A stretch of 64,000 nt of DNA. Source: Hydrogenophaga sp. Lineage in GTDB: Bacteria; Pseudomonadota; Gammaproteobacteria; Burkholderiales; Burkholderiaceae_C. The stretch lies in the NCBI RefSeq assembly GCF_014773545.1, contig NZ_SDDV01000002.1, positions 62,001-126,000 of the forward strand, given 5' to 3'. Below, one piece after another: positions 29,622 through 37,729 of the stretch. Both the position numbers and the translations under genes were made by a program. The first letter of the stretch is position 1; every line of letters begins with the position of its first letter. The notes beneath the pieces were generated by a model. The model was not told the DNA's origin. It searched no databases and worked only from the letters and a program-made list of their open reading frames with translations.

Positions 29622-32600
29622 CAGGCATCTCCCTCGCGCGCGGTGCGCACCAGTTCGTCGTGCCGGTTCTTGGCCAGCCGCATGATCTCTACCGCCACCC
29701 GTTCGCGGTTGGTTTTCAGCTCGTCGATGCCGGTCTTGGCGATCTCGGTTTTGATCAGACCGCGCAGGCGCTTGTGCTTGTCCGGGTTCTGCCAGAAGTC
29801 GATGCTGCCAATCGTCTCCTGCAGCAACTCCACCACCGTCTCCATCAGCGCCTTGAAGCCGGGTTTGTCCGCTTCGCCCACCACGCCACCGGCAAAGCCC
29901 ACCTGGGCAATGTGTTCGTAGAACGTGGTTGCCTCCTTGCTCAGGCCTTCTTCGCCCTGCTGGCGCCCTGCCACGGCTTGCCCACGCAGCTCGGTCAGTT
30001 TCTCGGCCAGCAGGTCCCACTGGTCCTGGTGCTGCTCGATCAGTGCGTCCACCTTGGCTGAGAGGCTCTTGTAAAACGCCGGGTCTTCGTCGTGGTGCAC
30101 CGTGCAGTGCTTGCGGATGGCGTGCTCCATCTCGCTGGCCTTGGCCTCGGGGTTGCCGCCCGTGTGCGCCGCCAGTTGGGCCATGAAGTCCTCGGCCAGC
30201 AGCTCCACGGGGGGCACCTTGGGGTTGATACCCAGGCTGATCAGGTGCTCGTTGATCAGCGCCTTCACCTTCTCGCCCGCGTTGCCCAGGTTCAGGCTCT
30301 CGTCCTTGTAGCGCTGCTTGGCCACTTCCAGCACATAGCCCATGCGCCGCGCCGGCACTCGGTACGGCTGCGCTTCCTGGCGCGGCAGCACGATGTCCAG
30401 GCTCATCAGAAACTTCTTCAGGTACACCTCAAAGTCGGCGCGCTGCTTCTCGTCCTTCAGCGCCTTCACCGCCTCATGCACCAGCGCCGCGTCTGCGTCC
30501 AGGCTCGGCAGGTCGCCGGTCACAAAAGCCTTGAAGTGCTTCACGCCCAGCGCCTCAAAGTGCTGCAGCAGTCGCTGGTAGCGTTCCTCCAGCACCGGCA
30601 GTTCGGAGGTGATGTTCTTCATCCCGTCCTGCAGCTCCTGCAACTCGTTAGCCGCAGCGTACAGGCTCAGCGCCTCGGTCAGGTGGTTGGCCAGTCCGAT
30701 GTAGTCCACGATGTAGCCGCGCTGCTTGCCTTTCTTCACCCGGTTGGTGCGGGCAATCGCCTGCAGCAGTGTGTGTTCGCGCAGCTTCTTGTCGATGTAC
30801 ATCACCTGCTCGATGGGCGCGTCAAAACCGGTCAGCAGCATGTCGCACACGATCAGGAAGGCAATGCCGGTGTTCGCCTTGTCCGGGTCTTGCTGGTCGA
30901 AACCGCGGCAGAAGTTGTGCACCGCGCGCGTCTGCGCCGCCTGCTTGCGCGCCTGGGTGATGAAGGCCGCTTCGTTCGTGCCGTCCGACGAAATTACCAC
31001 GGCGGTTTTCAGAAAGGCCAGCCGCTCGATCAGCGCCGTGTCGGGCGCGGCCTTGGCGCGCTCCTGCGTCAGCCGTTCAGCCAGCGCTGCCTCAATGCCC
31101 GCCTGGTAGCGCACGCACGCCAGCTTCGAGTGGCACACCACCTGCGCCTTGAAGCCGTTGGGCAGGATGTTGTCCACGTAGTGCCGCACCATGTCGGCCG
31201 CAATCGCGTCGATGCGATTCTTCGCTTCCAGGATGTCGCCGGTCGCGCCGTACTTCTTCTTGATCGCCAGCAGCTCCGCCTCGCTGCGCTCGCGGAACAG
31301 GTCTTCAAACGCGGTGTCGAAGGCGTGCTTCTCGTTCAGCGCCGTGTCCGCCGTGCGGCCTTCGTACAGGATCTGCAGCGTCGCCCCGTCGTGCACCGAA
31401 TCCATGATCCGGTACACGTCGATCAACTCGCCAAAGCGTTTGTGCGTGCGCTTCTCGCCGTGGCGCTCGGTGATGAGTGGCGTGCCGGTGAAGGCGATGC
31501 GCGTGGCGTTGGGAAACGCCTCGAACAGGTTGTCGCCCAGGTCCGAGCTTTGCGTGCGGTGCGCCTCGTCGATCATCAGCACGATGCGGCTGGACGGGTT
31601 CACCATGCCAAAGGTCTGGCCCGCCGGCATGGCCAGGTAGGTGCCCAGCGCCTCGGCCACCGTGTTGCTCAGCGTCTGCTTGTGCTCCTGGAACTTGTGC
31701 ACCATCACCATGTTGATGTCCGAGCTGTCGCTGGCCAGGTGCTGGCGCAGGCTCTGGCGGCTCTCGATCACGTTCACCTTGCCGCCGATCAGCGTGGCCG
31801 TGTCGGCCAACTGGTCTTCCAGGTCGGTGCGGTCGTTCACCAGCACGATCTTGAAGTCGCTCAGGTCGCGGCTGGCGCGCAGCATGCGCGCCAGAAACAC
31901 CATGGTCAGCGACTTGCCCGAGCCCTGCGTGTGCCACACCACGCCGCTGCGCTCCAGCGCGGTCTGGCCGCTGCGCAGCCGCTGCACCACCTTGCCCGCC
32001 GCGCGGAACTGCTGGTAGCGGCACACCACCTTCACCCGCGGGCCACCGTCCGTGTCCATGCACACCGCGCTGGTGCGCAGAATCTGCAACAGGTTGGCTT
32101 GGGTCAGCATGCCCGCCACCAGTTGCTGCTGTGCGTTCAGGCCGGCCAGCGCCGTGTCGTCCTGCGGGTAGAGCGTTTTCCAGCCGTAAAAGTGCTCTTC
32201 TTCCGAGGTGATCGTGCCGTAGTCCGCCAGCGTGCCGCTGCTGCGCACCAGCATCAGGTTGCTGTGGAACAGGCGCGGCTCGCCCTCCTTCAACCCGGCG
32301 GCTTCTGTTGCGGCGCGGCGGCGCATGTAGCGCTGCAACTGCACAAAGGCTTCCTGCATCGGGTTGGCGCAGGTTTCCGATCCCTTCTTGCACTCCACCA
32401 CCACCAGCGCCATGCCGTTCACGAACAGCACGATGTCCGGGACGATGAACGGCTTCACGCAGCCCGGTGTGTCCACGCGGAACTGGTTGATGGCGTGAAA
32501 GCGGTTGTTGGCCGGCGTGTGAAAGTCGATCAGCCGCACCACCGGGTCGGCCTCGCCGGTCAGCTCGTTGCGGTCGGTCTGCGCCTTGAACAGCAGCGCC

Positions 32601-32884
32601 TGCACCGCCTCGTTGGCCTCCAGCAGCGTGCGGTTGGGGTGGCGCGTGAGCTGGGTGCGCAGCTCGTCCAACTGCCGCTCGGTCAGCCAGGGCTGGCCGT
32701 CGGCCGTGGTGTTGATGGCTCGCACCGCCTCGTCAAACACGCCCGGCAGCAGCGTCTGGCGAAAGTGCTGGCGCAGGCTGGGCGTGGCGTCCTGTGGCAC
32801 GTCCTGGCCCTGGTCGATCACCGTCCAGCCTTGGGCGGCCAGCTGGTCCAGGAAGGGGCGTTCGACTTCGGTGTATTCGCTCAC
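29621..32884 (-). CDS. hsdR: Type I restriction enzyme R subunit
   Basis: The 1087-residue protein looks complete. The nuclease site is Asp150...Glu164-Cys-Lys166, closely matching the Asp151/Glu165/Lys167 of EcoR124I. The translocase motor has 'GSGKSLTMVF' (Lys324) and DEAH at 439-442, followed by a second RecA-like domain with 'GFDAPIEQVMYID' and 'LLQAIARTNR'. It cleaves and pumps DNA only when assembled with HsdM and HsdS, neither of which is intact here. The GTG start overlaps the AlbA gene stop (GTGA). An ATG further upstream is not in keeping with the first residues 'SEYTEVERPFLDQL', which match the second copy. Confidence 0.93.
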   Translation of the reverse strand: MSEYTEVERPFLDQLAAQGWTVIDQGQDVPQDATPSLRQHFRQTLLPGVFDEAVRAINTTADGQPWLTERQLDELRTQLTRHPNRTLLEANEAVQALLFKAQTDRNELTGEADPVVRLIDFHTPANNRFHAINQFRVDTPGCVKPFIVPDIVLFVNGMALVVVECKKGSETCANPMQEAFVQLQRYMRRRAATEAAGLKEGEPRLFHSNLMLVRSSGTLADYGTITSEEEHFYGWKTLYPQDDTALAGLNAQQQLVAGMLTQANLLQILRTSAVCMDTDGGPRVKVVCRYQQFRAAGKVVQRLRSGQTALERSGVVWHTQGSGKSLTMVFLARMLRASRDLSDFKIVLVNDRTDLEDQLADTATLIGGKVNVIESRQSLRQHLASDSSDINMVMVHKFQEHKQTLSNTVAEALGTYLAMPAGQTFGMVNPSSRIVLMIDEAHRTQSSDLGDNLFEAFPNATRIAFTGTPLITERHGEKRTHKRFGELIDVYRIMDSVHDGATLQILYEGRTADTALNEKHAFDTAFEDLFRERSEAELLAIKKKYGATGDILEAKNRIDAIAADMVRHYVDNILPNGFKAQVVCHSKLACVRYQAGIEAALAERLTQERAKAAPDTALIERLAFLKTAVVISSDGTNEAAFITQARKQAAQTRAVHNFCRGFDQQDPDKANTGIAFLIVCDMLLTGFDAPIEQVMYIDKKLREHTLLQAIARTNRVKKGKQRGYIVDYIGLANHLTEALSLYAAANELQELQDGMKNITSELPVLEERYQRLLQHFEALGVKHFKAFVTGDLPSLDADAALVHEAVKALKDEKQRADFEVYLKKFLMSLDIVLPRQEAQPYRVPARRMGYVLEVAKQRYKDESLNLGNAGEKVKALINEHLISLGINPKVPPVELLAEDFMAQLAAHTGGNPEAKASEMEHAIRKHCTVHHDEDPAFYKSLSAKVDALIEQHQDQWDLLAEKLTELRGQAVAGRQQGEEGLSKEATTFYEHIAQVGFAGGVVGEADKPGFKALMETVVELLQETIGSIDFWQNPDKHKRLRGLIKTEIAKTGIDELKTNRERVAVEIMRLAKNRHDELVRTAREGDA
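32686..32884 (-). repeat. Direct repeat, copy A: 5' end of hsdR
   Basis: These 199 bases match 34511-34709 without gaps and with about ten substitutions (near 95% identity by eye). The repeat begins at the hsdR GTG codon and covers its first 66 codons. The two copies bracket 1626 bases carrying the AlbA gene, the toxin and the antitoxin. Confidence 0.92.
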
Positions 32885-33756
32885 CGGTGGCCCTCTTGTG
32901 CCTGCTGCTGCAACCACGGGCGGCCCTTGGTCGTCAAACGGTAGCGCTGTCGGGTGCTGCGAGGGCTGGTCGGATCGGTCATCTCCAGCGCACCGACCGC
33001 CATGGCGGGTGCCAGATAAGCCTTGCGGAAATGATCGGCATTGCGCAGCCCCATCACCGCCTGCAGCTCGGCCCGCGACATCTCGCCCTGGACCCGCTTG
33101 AGCAGCCCGGACACTTCCGGGGTCACATCCATGGTCACATCCATGGTGCCGGTGTCAGCCCCACCTGGTTCAGGGCGCCAGGCCTGCGGGTGGGCGGGCA
33201 AATGCACGGCGCAAGCCAGGCGGTCGTCGTCCGTCTCCGTCTTGATGGACCGGTCTGGCCCCGGCACGCTCACGATCACCAGCTCGTCGTAGCCGATGCG
33301 CACCTCCACCGGTTCGCGCTCTTCGTACGAGCGGTGGTAGACCGCGTTCACCAGCGCCTCCAGCGGCAGGCTGTCGGCGTCATCCGCCAGCGCGCTGCCC
33401 ACCTCGCGCAGGTAGTCCAGCATCAGCGGGCGCGACAGGTCGACCACGCTGGCCTGCTGCGCAAAGCGGTCGTCCCACGGCACCTGCGCCGTCAGGCTCA
33501 GCAGCTCGCGCTGAATCTTGTCGAGCTGCTTGTCTTGCAACCCCACCGGCGGAAACACCGGCTGGCCCTTGGCGTCGCAGTCCTGCCCGATCACCACATA
33601 ACCGCCGCCCAGGTTCTGGAAGTCGTTGGCAAACGCGCACAGCGTGCGGATGATCGCGTCCGGGTTCCAGCCCGCCTTGTATTCGATGCGCTCACCCTCC
33701 ACCGTGCGCTGGCGCAGCAGGTCGGCGATGTTGATGGGCAGCGCTTGGGGCTTCAC
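32881..33756 (-). CDS. AlbA_2-domain (Schlafen-type) protein with winged helix, internally shortened
   Basis: The product has 291 residues. The N-terminal part has the AlbA_2 signature 'EGERIEYKAGW' with 'LCAFANDFQNLGGGYVVIGQD'; residues 130-175 match the start of the adjoining ATPase-like domain ('EALVNAVYHRSY', 'SVPGPDRSI'); the C-terminus is a winged helix after a 'TMDVTMDV' linker. Known relatives have some 40 more residues after 'PGPDRSI' (an 'RRYRNRRIGEFLKEL'-type segment); here the sequence goes straight to 'ETDDDRLACAVHLPAHP', an apparent in-frame deletion. The stop overlaps the hsdR GTG, so the two are translationally coupled. Confidence 0.75.
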   Translation of the reverse strand: MKPQALPINIADLLRQRTVEGERIEYKAGWNPDAIIRTLCAFANDFQNLGGGYVVIGQDCDAKGQPVFPPVGLQDKQLDKIQRELLSLTAQVPWDDRFAQQASVVDLSRPLMLDYLREVGSALADDADSLPLEALVNAVYHRSYEEREPVEVRIGYDELVIVSVPGPDRSIKTETDDDRLACAVHLPAHPQAWRPEPGGADTGTMDVTMDVTPEVSGLLKRVQGEMSRAELQAVMGLRNADHFRKAYLAPAMAVGALEMTDPTSPRSTRQRYRLTTKGRPWLQQQAQEGHR

Positions 33757-33771
33757 AACGGTGGCCTTGTG

Positions 33772-34158
33772 TCAGGGCTTTGAGCGCTTGGGCGCCGCCT
33801 TGGCCAGCGTCGACACCATGTCAGCCACACGCGCCAGCGCCGACTGGTAGACCACGCTGTCTTCGCGTTTGTCCACCGCCATCACCATGACAATCAACAC
33901 ATCGTCCTGCACGCCGTACACCAGCCGGTAACCCTGTTTGTTGAGTTTGATTTTGTAATGCCCCGCCAGCGCACCGAGCAAGGCTGCGCCCGGTACATGC
34001 GGGCTGTCCAGCCACTTTTTCAGCAACTTGCGCAACGGCTCCTTCACCGAACCGTCCAGCTTTTGCCACTCTGCCCAGGCGCTGGGCACAAACTGCAAGC
34101 GGTACTTGTGTTTGCGCGCTGGCTGGGGTGTCTCAGATCGCGTCAATGTCCACCTCAA
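33772..34158 (-). CDS. RelE/StbE-type toxin
   Basis: The protein has up to 128 residues. 'HKYRLQFVPSAWAEWQKLDGSVKEPLRKLLKKWL' and 'HYKIKLNKQGYRLVYGVQDDVLIVMVMAVDKRE' follow the fold pattern of RelE-family ribosome-dependent mRNA interferases, with a basic surface and the C-terminal beta hairpin. It overlaps the antitoxin gene. No ATG lies near the family start: TTG at 34158 or TTG at 34146 could be used. A C-terminal tail rich in Ala/Lys extends past the usual end. Confidence 0.8.
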   Translation of the reverse strand: MRWTLTRSETPQPARKHKYRLQFVPSAWAEWQKLDGSVKEPLRKLLKKWLDSPHVPGAALLGALAGHYKIKLNKQGYRLVYGVQDDVLIVMVMAVDKREDSVVYQSALARVADMVSTLAKAAPKRSKP

Positions 34159-34384
34159 TCGCCTGCGCCCGCTCGCCCATGCGTGCCAGCACCGTGCGAC
34201 CCAGCTCTTGATCGGACAGCTCTTCCAGCATGGCCTCGAACAAAGCGGGCTCGATCATGTAAAAAGCGGCCTTGTTGTGGTTCAGCACGGCCACCGGACG
34301 GCTCTTGGCCTCGCGCAACACGGCTGCCGGGTTCTTCTTGAACTCGGACATGCTGATCGTCACATCGGCATAAATGGCTTCCAT
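34133..34384 (-). CDS. Phd/RelB-type antitoxin
   Basis: The 83-residue protein starts 'MEAIYADVTISMSEFKKNPAAVLREAKSRPVAVLNHNKAAFYMI', the standard Phd/YefM N-terminal DNA-binding domain, followed by an acidic helix ('MLEELSDQELGRTVLARM') that would bind the toxin. Antitoxin-first order with overlapping toxin gene is typical. The complex would repress its own promoter, which should lie in 34385-34457. The pair sits inside the decayed restriction locus, between the two hsdR starts. Confidence 0.85.
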   Translation of the reverse strand: MEAIYADVTISMSEFKKNPAAVLREAKSRPVAVLNHNKAAFYMIEPALFEAMLEELSDQELGRTVLARMGERAQAIEVDIDAI

Positions 34385-34457
34385 GATTGGCTCCTTAATT
34401 GGCTCTGATTATGGCGCTGATTGAGTGGATTTGCCCACTTTTTGTCCCCGCCAAGGT

Positions 34458-34709
34458 TCACAGCGGTTCGTACACGCGCACCACCACCCATTCCAGCCGC
34501 GACGGGTCGCGCCAGGGCTGGCCGTCGGCCGTGGTGTTGATGGCGCGCACTGCTTCGTCAAACACGCCCGGCAGCAGCGTCTGGCGAAAGTGCTGGCGCA
34601 GGCTGAGCGTGGCGTCCTGCGGCACGCCCTGGCCCTGGTCGATCACCGTCCAGCCTTGGGCGGCCAGTTGGTCGAGAAAGGGGCGTTCGACTTCTGTGTA
34701 TTCGCTCAC
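34458..34709 (-). pseudogene. hsdR: Truncated hsdR stub (first 66 codons)
   Basis: The frame begins with the same GTG and 'SEYTEVERPFLDQLAAQGWTVIDQGQ' segment as the full-length hsdR and agrees with it to 'NTTADGQPW'. It then departs into 17 unrelated residues ('RDPSRLEWVVVRVYEPL') and stops. It lacks all nuclease and motor motifs. This is either the original hsdR interrupted by insertion of the toxin-antitoxin/AlbA block, or a partial duplicate. Confidence 0.85.
34511..34709 (-). repeat. Direct repeat, copy B: 5' end of the hsdR stub
   Basis: This is the partner of 32686-32884, with the same length of 199 bases and no gaps. Recombination between the two would remove the toxin, antitoxin and AlbA genes and restore an hsdR gene directly behind the small ORF at 34731. 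Confidence 0.92.
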
Positions 34710-34730
34710 AGGGCTTGTTCAGGTGGTCAC

Positions 34731-34904
34731 TCAGGTCGGTGTCTTGGGCGCATCGGCGCCCGTTTGCACCGGACGCCCGTTCTGCCAGACCACTGCGTAC
34801 TGGCCGAGCTTCTGTTTCTTTTCCAGGTTTTTGGCCACCGCGTTCTGCAGCGTGCGCAGCATGGTCTGCGCCTGGGCCGATGGGGGTGTTGACGTGTGGG
34901 TCAT
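34731..34904 (-). CDS. Small protein between hsdM remnant and hsdR stub
   Basis: This is a 57-residue ORF. An unstructured Ser/Pro/Ala start is followed by 'LRTLQNAVAKNLEKKQKLGQYAVVWQNGRPV'. The helix and the short 'YAVVWQNGRPV' strand look like a real small protein, and such short ORFs are met in related type I loci; no family name is recognised. It begins 16 bases after the truncated hsdM and ends 21 bases before the hsdR stub on the same strand. Confidence 0.55.
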   Translation of the reverse strand: MTHTSTPPSAQAQTMLRTLQNAVAKNLEKKQKLGQYAVVWQNGRPVQTGADAPKTPT

Positions 34905-34920
34905 GGTGTTGTGGCCTCTT

Positions 34921-35826
<906 letters not shown>

Positions 35827-35870
35827 TCGACGGATGGGTAAGTTACCGCCTCATTATCCAGACGGAAAGA

Positions 35871-35896
35871 CAAACGGCGCCCGAAGGCGCCGTTTG
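35871..35896. terminator. Perfect 11-bp hairpin upstream of hsdM
   Basis: CAAACGGCGCC and its exact complement flank the tetraloop CGAA. There is no T-run on either side beyond TTT, so this may be a weak terminator or just a structured element. It lies 45 bases before the hsdM start, at the edge of the island. Confidence 0.45.
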
Positions 35897-35932
35897 AACG
35901 AGGGGTTGGCTCGGTGAGAGCCTTCACCCCAG

Positions 35933-35953
35933 CCCTCTCCCAGAGGGAGAGGG
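35933..35953. repeat. Palindromic repeat CCCTCTCCC-AGA-GGGAGAGGG
   Basis: The perfect 9-bp stem with a 3-base loop is preceded by CACCCCAG. It belongs to a type of short dispersed palindrome common between genes in many proteobacteria. Confidence 0.6.
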
Positions 35954-35965
35954 TGCAAAGCGGGG

Positions 35966-36155
35966 TCAGGCCGCTTTCACTTTGAGGCGCCAGGCATGCA
36001 GCAGCGGTCTGGTAGGCCATGCTGGTGTTCACGTTACCGGCCATGCGCTCGCAGGTCTCGCGCACCTGGGCTTCGGTCACCACGCCCTGGTCCACCCAGC
36101 GCAGCACGTAACCCAGGATGCCCTGGAGCTTGTTGTGCAGAACTGACTTGAACGA
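35966..36155 (-). pseudogene. glcB: Remnant of malate synthase G
   Basis: Three blocks of malate synthase G survive in order: 'LQGILGYVLRWVDQG' joined directly to 'VVTEAQVRETCERMA', then 'GNVNTSMAYQT', and after a frame change the terminal 'LLHAWRLKVKAA' with a TGA at 35968-35966. The E. coli protein ends in the closely similar 'LLHAWRLREK' and has the same block order. The sequences between the blocks, including the acid residues between RW(V/I) and the C-terminal domain, are deleted. It lies 260 bases from the glycolate oxidase gene glcF, its usual pathway neighbour. Confidence 0.72.
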
Positions 36156-36174
36156 GGCTTGCCGCGCATGGGGT

Positions 36175-36255
36175 CAGGTCTTCGTCATGACCATGGCGGC
36201 TTACAACTTGGTGCGCATGCGCACCTTGGGACAATTCCGTCTGGAGAGGGCACAA
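36175..36255 (+). pseudogene. C-terminal remnant of a transposase
   Basis: The frame reads 'QVFVMTMAAYNLVRMRTLGQ'. The string (F/L)xxAAYNLVR(M/L/I) close to the C-terminus is typical of DDE transposases of the IS5/IS1182 type. Only this tail is left. The rest of 36256-36414 shows no gene. It marks an old insertion between the restriction island and glcF. Confidence 0.5.
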
Positions 36256-36414
36256 TGCGTGCCAAAGGCGGGGAAAAGGCCCTTCGAACGCGAAAAACAG
36301 CCCCTTGGATGGCGCTTTGCGCGACCGCGACGGACCCAATCGACCGAAACGGGCTCTTCTGATCGACCGCGACGGCCGCGTGATCCGGCGCTGCTGTGAG
36401 TCCGACAGCCTGCG

Positions 36415-37647
36415 TCAGCCGTGCAGCGCGTCGTCGAGCAGCTCGACCCAGTGCCGCACCGGGGTGCTGGTGCCGCTTTGCAAATGCATGATGCAGCCAA
36501 TGTTGGCGCTGACGATTTCGCTCGGCTCCAGCGCTTGCAGGTGCTCGAGCTTGCGCTGGAGCAGTTGCTCAGACAGCCCCGGGTTGAGCACCGAATAGGT
36601 GCCGGCCGAGCCGCAGCACAGGTGCGCCTCGCTGGCAGTCAGGCGCAGCGTGAAGCCGAGTTCGCCCAGGTGTTGTTCGACGCCGCCGCGCAGCCGCTGG
36701 CCGTGTTGCAGCGTGCACGGCGGGTGGTAGGCGAGCACGCGGTCGGCGTCGGGCGCGCGCGCCAACTTCGGCCGCAGCAGCGGCACCAGTGTCGGCAGCA
36801 GTTCGCTGAGGTCTTGCGTCAGCGCGCTCACGCGCGCGGCCCGAGCGGCATAGGCCGGATCGTCGGCCAACTGGTGGCCGTACTCTTTCACCATGACGCC
36901 GCAGCCGGAAGCGTTCATCACGATCGCTTGCACGCCTTGCTCGATGTGGGGCCACCAGGCGTCGATGTTGGCGCGCATTTGCTGCTTGGCGCCGTTCGGG
37001 TCGTTCAGGTGAAACGTGAGCGCGCCGCAGCAGCCGGCCTGCGGCGCGATCAGGCACTCGATGCCAGCGGCGTCGAGCACGCGCGCACTGGCGTGGTTGA
37101 TATTGGGTAGCATGGCCGGTTGCACGCAGCCGGCCAGCAGCAGCACCCGGCGCGCGCGCCGCGTGCTCGGCCAGCGGCCGGGGTTCTGGCGTGGCGGCAG
37201 CTTTTTCTTCAGCGCCGCAGGCAGCAGCGGGCGCAGCGCCTGGCCAACGCGCAGCGCCGGGCCAAACAAGGGCGACGGCAAACCCTTTTTGAGCAGCCAG
37301 CGCAACGCCTTTTCACCCGCTGGCCGCGCCACCTTTTCTTCCACCAGCACGCGCCCGATGTCGACCAACTGACCGTACTCGACCCCGCTCGGACAGGTCG
37401 ATTCGCAGTTGCGGCAGCTCAGGCAGCGGTCCAGGTGCAACTGCGTCTTGCGTGTCGGCGTATTGCCTTCGAGCACCTGCTTGATGAGGTAAATACGCCC
37501 GCGCGGGCCGTCGAGCTCGTCGCCCAGCAGTTGATAGGTGGGACAGGTGGCGTTGCAAAAGCCGCAGTGCACACACTTGCGCACGATGGCCTGGGCCGCG
37601 CGGCCAGCGGCGCTGCCTTGATACTCGGGGGTCAGTTGGGTTTGCAT
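36415..37647 (-). CDS. glcF: Glycolate oxidase iron-sulfur subunit GlcF
   Basis: The 410-residue protein has two ferredoxin-like 4Fe-4S motifs ('CVHCGFCNATCPTY' and 'CLSCRNCESTCPSG') and two Cys-rich CCG domains ('QAGCCGALTFH', 'EAHLCCGSAGTYS'). It passes electrons from the flavin subunits GlcD/GlcE to the quinone pool during glycolate oxidation. The start at 37647 gives 'MQTQLTPEYQGSAAGRAAQ'. glcD and glcE are not next to it: upstream is the divergent copper ATPase gene, downstream the malate synthase remnant. It may work with flavin subunits coded elsewhere. Confidence 0.9.
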   Translation of the reverse strand: MQTQLTPEYQGSAAGRAAQAIVRKCVHCGFCNATCPTYQLLGDELDGPRGRIYLIKQVLEGNTPTRKTQLHLDRCLSCRNCESTCPSGVEYGQLVDIGRVLVEEKVARPAGEKALRWLLKKGLPSPLFGPALRVGQALRPLLPAALKKKLPPRQNPGRWPSTRRARRVLLLAGCVQPAMLPNINHASARVLDAAGIECLIAPQAGCCGALTFHLNDPNGAKQQMRANIDAWWPHIEQGVQAIVMNASGCGVMVKEYGHQLADDPAYAARAARVSALTQDLSELLPTLVPLLRPKLARAPDADRVLAYHPPCTLQHGQRLRGGVEQHLGELGFTLRLTASEAHLCCGSAGTYSVLNPGLSEQLLQRKLEHLQALEPSEIVSANIGCIMHLQSGTSTPVRHWVELLDDALHG

Positions 37648-37729
37648 GGTGGGACATTGTGCGCTGAGCGCAGAGGGCACCGCAGCAACGCGGAATTTTT
37701 TGCTTGAACCAGAGGGTATGCTTCAATCC

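Noticed and set aside
30600-31400. A frameshift or early stop in the full-length hsdR
   Set aside because: The frame is open for 1087 codons and the nuclease, P-loop, DEAH and second-domain motifs appear in order.
30092-32944. A 950-codon open frame on the plus strand opposite hsdR
   Set aside because: It is the GC-driven antisense shadow of hsdR; it is rich in His, Gln and Arg and shows no family motif, while the minus-strand gene has complete catalytic motifs.
37704-37726. A CueR/MerR-type operator in front of the copper ATPase
   Set aside because: TTGAA and TTCAA form a short inverted repeat, but it overlaps the start codon candidates and lacks the 19-bp promoter spacer and the ACCTT-type half sites.
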